A stretch of DNA of 12,371 bases from JAAAPF01 sp964481035 (GTDB lineage: Bacteria; Pseudomonadota; Alphaproteobacteria; Geminicoccales; Geminicoccaceae). How positions within the stretch are numbered: the stretch's first letter is position 1; the number at the start of each line of letters is the position of its first letter. The notes beneath the pieces were generated by a model. That model made no database searches. It was given only the letters and a program-made list of their open reading frames with translations, and was not told the origin of the DNA. Shown here piece after piece: positions 5,990 through 12,371 of this stretch. The stretch is from NCBI GenBank assembly GCA_964481035.1, contig CAYZSE010000106.1, positions 1-12,371 of the forward strand, in the 5' to 3' direction. Position numbers and translations under genes: made by a program.

Positions 5990-6760
5990 ATGACCATGCT
6001 CGACGATATCGCCCTCGCCCACCACCTGGCCGACGCCGCAGGTGCCGCCATCCTGCCGTACTTCCGCAGGCTGGAGATCGTCGACATCAAGGCGGACGCG
6101 ACGCCCGTCACCGTTGCCGACCGGGCGGCCGAGCGAGCGATGCGCGCCATCGTCGCCGAAGAGCGCCCCGACGACGGCATCTCGGGTGAGGAATTCGACG
6201 GCGTCGCAACCCGCAACGGGCGGGTCTGGGTGCTCGATCCCATCGACGGCACCAAGGCCTTTACCGCCGGCAAGCCGACCTTCACCGCGCTGATTGCGCT
6301 CTACGTCGACGGCAGCCCGGCCCTCGGCATCATCGACCAGCCCTATCTGCGCGAGCGCTGGACGGGCGACGGAAGGTCTGCTGCCATGAACGGGCGTCCT
6401 CTGCGCAGCCGGCGCGGCGTTCCGCTCGCGCGCGCGGTCCTCTCGTCGACCGCGCCCGAGCTCTTTGCCTCCAACGCGGACCGTGAAGCCTTCGCTCGGG
6501 TCCAGGACGCGGTCGCCTATGTGAGCTGGGGCGGCGACGCCTACGGCTTTGCCCTTCTCGCTGCGGGCTGCGTCGACATCGTCGTCGAGATGGGCCACAA
6601 GACCGTCGACTACGGACCGTTGCCGGCGATCGTCGGCGGCGCCGGCGGCGTCGTCTCCGACTGGCAGGGCCGCCCACTCACGCTCGAGAGCGAGGGCCGC
6701 ATCCTCGCGGCCGGCGATCCGGCGCTGCACGCGGCGACTTTGGCGCTGCTCGCCGGTTGA
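5990..6760 (+). CDS. hisN: Inositol monophosphatase-family phosphatase, probably histidinol-phosphatase
   Basis: A 256-residue magnesium-dependent phosphatase, probably removing phosphate from histidinol phosphate, the penultimate part of histidine synthesis. Metal-binding motifs are intact: SGEEF at 65-69, DPIDGTKAF at 83-91 (Asp83 and Asp86) and Asp207 in KTVDYGPLPA. GKPTFTALIALYVDG, IIDQP (114-118), GGDAYGFALLAAG (181-193) and GAGGVVSDWQG (217-227) follow the HisN pattern more than SuhB or CysQ. The second metal motif reads VDYGPL rather than the more usual PYDFxAL, so the substrate is not certain. It starts 13 nt after the cytochrome stop, with a G-run about 9 nt upstream, and is probably cotranscribed. 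An in-frame ATG at 5996 is an alternative start. The functional link to the cytochrome is not obvious. Confidence 0.85.
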   Translation: MTMLDDIALAHHLADAAGAAILPYFRRLEIVDIKADATPVTVADRAAERAMRAIVAEERPDDGISGEEFDGVATRNGRVWVLDPIDGTKAFTAGKPTFTALIALYVDGSPALGIIDQPYLRERWTGDGRSAAMNGRPLRSRRGVPLARAVLSSTAPELFASNADREAFARVQDAVAYVSWGGDAYGFALLAAGCVDIVVEMGHKTVDYGPLPAIVGGAGGVVSDWQGRPLTLESEGRILAAGDPALHAATLALLAG

Positions 6761-6865
6761 CCCCCGGCGGGGTGACGGTTCCGCTCCGGTTCAGGCGGCA
6801 TCCTCTCTCTTCCCTTCGTCGCACCGCGATGCCACCTGTGACGCGACAACGCCGGGGAGATGTCC

Positions 6866-8689
6866 ATGATCGTCGTGCGGAGCCTCTTGGCCCTCGCCCT
6901 CTTCGCGCTCGCGCCTGCGGCCGACGCCGTGGAGGCCCGGCACGGCGCGTCGATGTACGGGGAGCTCAAGTACGGATCGGATTTCGAGCACTTCGACTAC
7001 GCCGACCCCGACGCCGCGAAGGGCGGCAGCCTCACGCTCTCGGCCATCGGCACCTTCGACAGCCTCAACCCCTTCATCCTCAAGGGCACGCCCGCCACGG
7101 GCGTCGGCCTCATCTTCGACACGCTCACGGTCCAGAGCGCGGACGAGCCCTTTTCCGAGTACGGGCTCCTCGCGGAGAACATCGAGATCCCCCTCGACCG
7201 CTCCTGGGTGGCCTTCGACCTGCGCCCCGAGGCCCGCTGGCACGACGGCACGCCCGTGACCGCCGCGGACGTCGTCTTCAGCTTCGAGACGTTGAAGGAG
7301 GCGGGCCAACCCTTCTATCGCCAGTACTATGCCAACGTCGCCGATGTGACGATCGAGGGCGAACGCCGGGTCAAGTTCACCTTCGACGGCACGGTCAATC
7401 GCGAGCTGCCGCTCATCATCGGCCAGCTGCCGATCTTCCCCAAGAACTACTACGAGATCGTGCCCTTCAACCAGACAACGCTAACACCACCACTCGGCAG
7501 CGGCCCCTACCGCGTCGCCGAGGTCGATCCGGGCCGCCGCGTTGTCTACGAGCGCGTCGATGACTACTGGGCTAAGGACTTACCGGTCAATCGCGGCCGC
7601 CACAACTTCGACCGGATTAGCTTCGAGTATTATCGTGAGAGCAACATTGCCCTGCAGGCATTTCTCGCCGGCGAGTACGACCTTCGCTTCGAGAACACCG
7701 CGCGCTTGTGGGCCACGGGCTATGAGGGGCCGGCGGTGACCGCCGGCGACATCGTGCTCGAGGAGATCCCGCGCGAGGGCGGCACCGGCATGCAGGGCTT
7801 CGTCTTCAACACTCGCCGCCCGATCTTCCAGGACAGCCGGGTCCGCGAGGCGCTCGCCTACGCCTTCGACTTCGAGTGGACCAACCAGACGCTCTTCTAC
7901 GGCCAGTACACCCGGACCGAGAGCTACTTCTCCAACAGCGAGCTCGCCAACAACGGCTTGCCGACGGAGGCGGAGCCGGCGCTGCTCGCGCCGTTCCGCG
8001 AGCAGCTGCCGCCGCGCGTCTTCACCGAGCACTACGATCCGCCGGAAACCGACGGCAGCGGCAACATCCGCCCGCAGCTCAGGACCGCGCTCGGGCTCCT
8101 GCGCGAGGCCGGCTGGGAGGTCCAGGGCGGGGTGCTCACCGAGACCGCGACGGGTCGCCGGATGGAGTTCGAGATCCTGCTCGTCTCGCCCGCGTTCGAG
8201 CGCATCGTCGGCCCCTTCATCAGCAACCTCGAGCGCCTCGGCGTGCGGGCTACCATGCGCACGGTCGACCCGTCGCAGTACCAGAACCGCCTCGACAGCT
8301 TCGATTTCGACATGATCGTCAACGTCTGGGGACAATCGCTCTCGCCGGGCAACGAGCAGCGCGACTTCTGGAGCTGCGACGCCAAGGACATGCCGGGCTC
8401 GCGCAACTACGCCGGCATCTGCGATCCCGCCGTCGACTTCCTCGTCGACACGATCATCCAGGCGCCCTCGCGCGCGGCGCTGATCGACGCGACGCGGGCG
8501 CTCGACCGCGTTCTCCTGTGGAACCACTACGTCATCCCGCACTGGCACACGACGACGCAGCGCCTCGCCCGCTGGGACATCTTCGACCGCCCCGACATCA
8601 TGCCCCAATACGGCATCGACCTCTGGGCCTGGTGGATCGATCCCGACCGCGCTGCGGCCGTGGCCGGCCGGCGCCCGGCCGCAGAATAG
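6866..8689 (+). CDS. yejA: Peptide ABC transporter periplasmic binding protein
   Basis: This is the extracytoplasmic solute-binding protein of the family 5 (peptide/nickel) type that feeds the YejBEF importer. With the start at 6866 it has 607 residues, the normal size. The first 21 residues (MIVVRSLLALALFALAPAADA) form a signal peptide with the cleavage motif ADA. The mature part opens with RHGASMYGELKYG and KGGSLTLSAIGTFDSLNP, as in YejA. ARWHDGTPVTAADVVFSFE is the family's binding-domain signature, and the C-terminus ends YGIDLWAWWID. A Met-Ser-Met start at 6860 would place GGGGAG directly against the ATG, so 6866, with 6-nt spacing, is preferred. E. coli Yej imports microcin C, and relatives are linked to peptide or muropeptide uptake; the substrate here is unknown. 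A local run of unusual codons lies at about 7470-7670. Confidence 0.92.
   Translation: MIVVRSLLALALFALAPAADAVEARHGASMYGELKYGSDFEHFDYADPDAAKGGSLTLSAIGTFDSLNPFILKGTPATGVGLIFDTLTVQSADEPFSEYGLLAENIEIPLDRSWVAFDLRPEARWHDGTPVTAADVVFSFETLKEAGQPFYRQYYANVADVTIEGERRVKFTFDGTVNRELPLIIGQLPIFPKNYYEIVPFNQTTLTPPLGSGPYRVAEVDPGRRVVYERVDDYWAKDLPVNRGRHNFDRISFEYYRESNIALQAFLAGEYDLRFENTARLWATGYEGPAVTAGDIVLEEIPREGGTGMQGFVFNTRRPIFQDSRVREALAYAFDFEWTNQTLFYGQYTRTESYFSNSELANNGLPTEAEPALLAPFREQLPPRVFTEHYDPPETDGSGNIRPQLRTALGLLREAGWEVQGGVLTETATGRRMEFEILLVSPAFERIVGPFISNLERLGVRATMRTVDPSQYQNRLDSFDFDMIVNVWGQSLSPGNEQRDFWSCDAKDMPGSRNYAGICDPAVDFLVDTIIQAPSRAALIDATRALDRVLLWNHYVIPHWHTTTQRLARWDIFDRPDIMPQYGIDLWAWWIDPDRAAAVAGRRPAAE
8652..8684 (+). 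promoter_or_regulatory. Intercistronic hairpin at the yejA 3' end
   Basis: CTGCGGCCG at 8652-8660 and CGGCCGCAG at 8676-8684 form a perfect 9-bp stem. The loop contains further GGCC/CCGG complementarity. It ends 3 nt before the yejA stop. Hairpins between a binding-protein gene and its permease genes commonly protect the upstream mRNA and raise the binding protein's share of product. No T-run follows, so full termination before yejB is unlikely. Confidence 0.4.
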
Positions 8690-8702
8690 GTCGGCGCGGC
8701 CC

Positions 8703-9812
8703 GTGCTCGCCTACATCGTGCGCCGCCTCCTGCTCATCGTCCCGACGCTCTTCGGGATCATGGTGGTCAACTTCGTCATCATCCAGGCGGCACCCGGCGG
8801 GCCGGTCGAGCAGCTCATCTCCCAGATCAGCGGGCCCGGTGTCGGCGTCACCGCCCGGCTCACGGGCGAGGACGCCGGGCTCGAGGCCGGCGGCGAACAA
8901 CAGGGCGGCAGCGACGAGGGCACGGCTTCGCGCTACCGCGGCGCCCAGGGGCTCGACCCCGCGCTCATCGCCGAGATCGAGGCGATGTACGGCTTTGACA
9001 AGCCGGCCTACGAGCGCTTCTTCATGATGCTGTGGGACTACGTCCGCTTCGACTTCGGCCAGTCGTTCTTCGTCGATCGCCCCGTCGTCGACCTCGTCCT
9101 CGAGAAGATGCCGGTCTCGATCTCGCTGGGCTTGTGGACCACGCTCATCACCTACCTCGTCTCGATCCCGCTCGGCATCAGAAAGGCGATCCGCGACGGC
9201 TCGCCCTTCGACGTCTGGACCTCCAGCCTCATCATCGTCGGTTACGCCATCCCGGGCTTTCTCTTCGCCATCCTGCTCATCGTCCTCTTCGCCGGCGGCT
9301 CGTACTTCGATCTCTTCCCGCTGAGGGGCCTCGTCTCGGACAACTGGGGCCAGCTCAGCTGGCCGATGAAGATTCTCGACTATCTCTGGCACATGACGCT
9401 GCCGATCCTCGCACTTTCCATCGGCGCCTTCGCCGGGCTCACCATGCTCACGAAGAACGCGTTCATGGACGAGATCAACAAGCAGTACGTGCTCACCGCC
9501 CGCGCCAAGGGGCTCGACGACCGGGGCGTCCTCTACGGCCACGTCTTCAGGAACGCGATGCTCTTGATCATCGCCGGCTTTCCCGGCGCCTTCATCGGCA
9601 TCCTGTTCACGGGCTCACTGCTCATCGAGATCATCTTCTCCCTCGACGGGCTGGGTCTTCTGGGCTTCGAGGCGGCGCTCAGGCGCGACTACCCGGTGAT
9701 GTTCGGCACGCTCTACTTCTTCACGCTCCTGGGTCTCGTCGTGAAGCTCATCTCGGACCTCACCTACGTGCTGGTCGACCCGCGCATCGACTTCGAGCGG
9801 CGGGCGGCCTGA
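8703..9812 (+). CDS. yejB: Peptide ABC transporter permease (YejB type)
   Basis: This is the first of two inner-membrane permeases in the DppB/OppB family. The 369-residue product has a first membrane helix at about 8-28, a periplasmic region (about 30-135) and a five-helix core (about 141-355). The EAA-like loop that contacts the ATPase is seen in DEINKQYVLTARAKGL at 256-271. Residues about 55-80 form a Gly/Glu/Asp/Ser-rich insert, making the periplasmic loop longer than in DppB; a long loop here is characteristic of YejB. The GTG start fits MLAYIVRRLLLIVPTLFG, the standard N-terminus, although no strong ribosome site is visible. The gene begins 13 nt after yejA. Its stop shares one base with the yejE start (TGATG), so translation is probably coupled. 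YejB should pair with YejE. Confidence 0.93.
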   Translation: MLAYIVRRLLLIVPTLFGIMVVNFVIIQAAPGGPVEQLISQISGPGVGVTARLTGEDAGLEAGGEQQGGSDEGTASRYRGAQGLDPALIAEIEAMYGFDKPAYERFFMMLWDYVRFDFGQSFFVDRPVVDLVLEKMPVSISLGLWTTLITYLVSIPLGIRKAIRDGSPFDVWTSSLIIVGYAIPGFLFAILLIVLFAGGSYFDLFPLRGLVSDNWGQLSWPMKILDYLWHMTLPILALSIGAFAGLTMLTKNAFMDEINKQYVLTARAKGLDDRGVLYGHVFRNAMLLIIAGFPGAFIGILFTGSLLIEIIFSLDGLGLLGFEAALRRDYPVMFGTLYFFTLLGLVVKLISDLTYVLVDPRIDFERRAA

Positions 9813-10909
9813 TGGACGAGGCGCGCGCGCTCGAGCCCCGAGCCCCGGCGGCGCGGTCGGGCATCCGCTTTCTCGGCGTCCGGCTGCGCCCGAGCCCGCT
9901 CAACGAGCGCCGCCTCGCCAACTTCAAGCGCAATCGGCGCGGCTACCGCTCGCTCCAGATCTTTCTCGTCCTCTTCGTCGTCAGCCTGTTCGCCGAGTTC
10001 CTCGCGAACGACAAGCCGATCCTGGTCTGGCACGAGGGCAGCCTGTACTTCCCCGTCTTTGTGAGCTACCCGGAGACGACCTTCGGCGGCGACTTTCCGA
10101 CCGAGGCCGACTACCGCGACCCCTTTGTTCGAGACCTCATCGCCGCGGGCGGCTGGGCGCTTTGGCCGCCGATCCCCTACAGCTACGACACCTTCATCAC
10201 CGATCTCGGCGTGCCGGCGCCGTCGCCGCCGACCTGGCAGAACTGGCTGGGCACCGACGACCAGAGCCGCGACGTCATGGCCCGGATCATCTACGGCTTC
10301 AGGATCTCGGTCCTCTTCGGCCTCACGCTGACCGTCCTCTCCTCGATCATCGGCATCGCCGCCGGTGCCGTGCAGGGCTATTTCGGCGGCTGGGTCGACC
10401 TCGGCTTCCAGCGCTTCATCGAGGTCTGGCAGGGCCTGCCCACGCTCTACCTGCTCATCATCCTCGCTTCGGTGGTGACGCCCAACTTCTGGTGGCTTCT
10501 GGGCTTGATGCTGCTGTTCTCGTGGATGGCGCTGGTCGACGTGGTCCGCGCCGAGTTCCTGCGCGCGCGCAACTTCGACTTCGTCCGCGCGGCGCGCGCC
10601 CTCGGCGTCTCGAACGCCACCATCATGTGGCGCCACGTCCTGCCCAACGCGATGGTGGCCTCGGTGACGCTCATGCCCTTCATCCTCACGGGCTCGATCA
10701 CGACGCTGACCTCGCTCGACTTCCTGGGCTTCGGCCTGCCGCCCGGCTCGCCGTCCCTGGGCGAACTCCTCCAGCAGGGCCGCAACAACCTGCAGGCTCC
10801 CTGGCTCGGCCTCTCCGGCTTCGTCGTCCTCGCCGTCATGCTGTCGCTTCTCGTGTTCGTCTTCGAGGCCGTGCGCGACGCCTTCGATCCGCGGAAGGTC
10901 TTTCGATGA
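9812..10909 (+). CDS. yejE: Peptide ABC transporter permease (YejE type)
   Basis: The second permease, of the DppC/OppC family, has 365 residues. A cytoplasmic N-terminal arm with SPLNERRLANFKRNRRGY (28-45) precedes helix 1 (about 48-65). A long periplasmic segment (about 66-140) follows, typical of YejE and longer than in DppC. LGTDDQSRDVMAR at 146-158 is the hallmark of this permease class. The remaining helices lie at about 165-190, 208-245, 280-300 and 335-352. The EAA loop is AEFLRARNFDFVRAARALG at 247-265, followed by the HVLPNA motif. The ATG overlaps the yejB stop and the TGA overlaps the yejF ATG (ATGA), so yejBEF is a tightly coupled unit. Confidence 0.95.
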   Translation: MDEARALEPRAPAARSGIRFLGVRLRPSPLNERRLANFKRNRRGYRSLQIFLVLFVVSLFAEFLANDKPILVWHEGSLYFPVFVSYPETTFGGDFPTEADYRDPFVRDLIAAGGWALWPPIPYSYDTFITDLGVPAPSPPTWQNWLGTDDQSRDVMARIIYGFRISVLFGLTLTVLSSIIGIAAGAVQGYFGGWVDLGFQRFIEVWQGLPTLYLLIILASVVTPNFWWLLGLMLLFSWMALVDVVRAEFLRARNFDFVRAARALGVSNATIMWRHVLPNAMVASVTLMPFILTGSITTLTSLDFLGFGLPPGSPSLGELLQQGRNNLQAPWLGLSGFVVLAVMLSLLVFVFEAVRDAFDPRKVFR

Positions 10910-12371
10910 GCCTCGTCCAGGTCCAAGACCTCGCCGTCCGCTTCCAGGTCGAGGGCGGCCACGTCGACGCCGTCAAGGGCGTCTCGTTCACGATCGAGCC
11001 GGGCGAGACCCTGGCGCTGGTCGGCGAGAGCGGCTCGGGCAAGTCCGTCACCGCCCTCTCGCTCCTCCAGCTTTTGCCCTACCCGGCGGCGAGCCACCCC
11101 ACGGGCTCGATCCGCTTCGACGGCACCGAACTGGTCGGCGCCTCGGAGCGCACCTTGAAGCGGGTGCGCGGCGACCGCGTCGGGATGATCTTCCAGGAGC
11201 CGATGACCTCCCTCAACCCGCTGCACACCATCGAGAAGCAGGTCGCCGAGAGCCTCGTCCTCCATCGCGGCTACACCCGCACGTCCGCCCGCGGCCGCGT
11301 GCTGGAGTTGTTGCACCTGGTGCAGCTCCGGGACGCCGCGAGCCGGCTCGACGCCTACCCGCACCAGCTCTCGGGCGGCCAACGTCAGCGGGTGATGATC
11401 GCCATGGCGCTCGCCAACGAGCCCTCGCTCCTCATCGCCGACGAGCCGACGACGGCCCTGGACGTCACCATCCAGGCGCAGATCCTGAGCCTCCTGAAGG
11501 ACCTGCAACGGCGGCTCGGCATGGCCGTGCTGCTCATCACCCACGACCTCACCATCGTCCGCAAGGTGGCGCACCGGGTCGCGGTCATGACCGACGGCCA
11601 CCTCGTCGAGCAGGGGCCGACCGAGCGCCTGTTCACCGACCCGCAGCACCCCTACACCCGCCACCTCCTGGCCTCCGCGCCCACGGGCACGCCCAAGCCG
11701 CCACGGCCCGACGCGCCGATCGTCGTCAGCACCGCGAACCTCAAGGTCCACTTCCCGATCCAGAAGGGGCTGCTCAAGCGCACCGTCGGCCACGTCAAGG
11801 CGGTCGACGGCATCACCGTCGAGGTCCGCGAGGGCGAGACCCTGGGCGTCGTCGGCGAGAGCGGTTCGGGCAAGACGACCCTCGGCATGGCGCTGTTGCG
11901 CCTCATCCGAAGCGAGGGCCCGGTCGTCTTCCTCGGCCAGGACATCCAGGGCTGGGGCTTCAGGGCGCTGCGCCCGCTCAGAAAGCAGATGCAGATCGTC
12001 TTCCAGGACCCCTACGGCAGCCTCAGCCCGCGGATGTCGATCGGCGAGATCGTCGGCGAGGGCCTCCAGCTGCACGGCTTCGAGGCCGACCGCGCCGCCC
12101 GCCGCCGACGGGTCGTCGCAGCGCTCATGGAGGTCGGCCTCGATCCGGCGGCGATCGACCGCTACCCGCACGAGTTCTCGGGCGGCCAGCGGCAGCGGGT
12201 CGCCATCGCCCGCGCCATGGTCTTGAAGCCCCGCTTCGTCGTCCTCGACGAGCCGACCTCGGCGCTCGACATGTCGGTCCAGAGCCAGATCGTCGACCTC
12301 CTGCGCGACCTCCAGGAGAAGAACGACCTCGCCTACCTCTTCATCAGCCACGACCTCCGCGTCGTCCGGGC
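10906..12371 (+). CDS. yejF: Peptide ABC transporter ATPase with two nucleotide-binding domains, 3' end missing
   Basis: YejF energises the YejBE permease by ATP hydrolysis and carries both ATPase domains in one chain. The window shows 488 codons and ends without a stop. The family usually runs to about 530 residues, so roughly the last 40-50 are missing. Domain 1 has Walker A GESGSGKS at 40-47, Q-loop Gln97, signature LSGGQRQRV at 155-163, Walker B LLIADEP at 175-181 and switch His213. An oligopeptide-type C-terminal motif, HPYTRHLL, follows at 248-255. Domain 2 starts near 271, with Walker A GESGSGKT at 317-324, Gln367, signature FSGGQRQRV at 424-432, Walker B VVLDEP at 445-450 and switch His482. 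Both sites look competent. The ATG overlaps the yejE stop as ATGA, which fixes the start. Confidence 0.95.
   Translation, partial: MSLVQVQDLAVRFQVEGGHVDAVKGVSFTIEPGETLALVGESGSGKSVTALSLLQLLPYPAASHPTGSIRFDGTELVGASERTLKRVRGDRVGMIFQEPMTSLNPLHTIEKQVAESLVLHRGYTRTSARGRVLELLHLVQLRDAASRLDAYPHQLSGGQRQRVMIAMALANEPSLLIADEPTTALDVTIQAQILSLLKDLQRRLGMAVLLITHDLTIVRKVAHRVAVMTDGHLVEQGPTERLFTDPQHPYTRHLLASAPTGTPKPPRPDAPIVVSTANLKVHFPIQKGLLKRTVGHVKAVDGITVEVREGETLGVVGESGSGKTTLGMALLRLIRSEGPVVFLGQDIQGWGFRALRPLRKQMQIVFQDPYGSLSPRMSIGEIVGEGLQLHGFEADRAARRRRVVAALMEVGLDPAAIDRYPHEFSGGQRQRVAIARAMVLKPRFVVLDEPTSALDMSVQSQIVDLLRDLQEKNDLAYLFISHDLRVVR

Noticed and set aside
6751..6769. CGCCGG/CCGGCG hairpin at the end of the phosphatase gene
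   Set aside because: The stem is 6 bp with no following T-run, which is common by chance in this base composition.
6761..6865. Promoter for the yej operon in the gap before yejA
   Set aside because: I searched the 105-bp gap and found no credible -35/-10 pair. The operon may have an unrecognised promoter or be read from upstream.
8598..9542. Minus-strand open frame of 314 codons opposite yejB
   Set aside because: It is an acidic low-complexity antisense product overlapping a clear permease gene.
10447..12351. Long open frame of 634 codons on the minus strand opposite yejE and yejF
   Set aside because: It is an antisense shadow of two well-supported genes. Its product is a low-complexity mix of Asp, Glu, Ala, Arg and Val with no domain.
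1..12371. Defence island, mobile element, CRISPR array or biosynthetic cluster
   Set aside because: No transposase, integrase, terminal repeats, regularly spaced repeats or toxin-antitoxin pair could be seen. The recognised genes are housekeeping metabolism and transport.

Overview
The window is a dense, strongly G+C-rich stretch of bacterial chromosome with ordinary coding density and short intergenic gaps. The gene families and their order suggest an alphaproteobacterium: a membrane-anchored CycM-type cytochrome c divergent from kdsB-pheA, a prephenate dehydratase with the 'ESY' variant of its ACT motif, and a yejABEF transporter. The lineage is inferred from family resemblance and synteny, since no rRNA or other marker gene is present. 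I see no phage, IS, integron, CRISPR, tRNA or rRNA.

Layout. (1) 1-1497, plus strand: a promoter region, then speD and speE overlapping at GTGA. These are the two enzymes that turn S-adenosylmethionine and putrescine into spermidine. (2) 1551-3104, minus strand, convergent with speE: one protein joining a GNAT acetyltransferase domain to a nitrilase-type amidohydrolase. (3) 3105-3607: a weakly coding stretch holding two doubtful small ORFs on opposite strands, a 14-bp palindrome and a 9-bp-stem hairpin just after pheA. (4) 3608-5238, minus strand: kdsB then pheA, overlapping at ATGA; they make CMP-Kdo for LPS and phenylpyruvate for phenylalanine. (5) 5239-5394: a divergent promoter region with a 9-bp inverted repeat. 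(6) 5395-6760, plus strand: a cytochrome c and a HisN-type histidinol phosphatase. (7) 6866 to the right edge, plus strand: yejA-yejB-yejE-yejF, a peptide ABC importer with binding protein, two permeases and a double-ATPase protein. yejF is cut by the window edge.

Most of the window is standard metabolism and transport, and I found no convincing undescribed multi-gene system. The items most worth a second look are the acetyltransferase-nitrilase fusion beside the polyamine genes, the hairpin and possible small gene after pheA, the repeat cluster at the speD promoter, the inverted repeat between kdsB and the cytochrome gene, and the intercistronic hairpin at the end of yejA.
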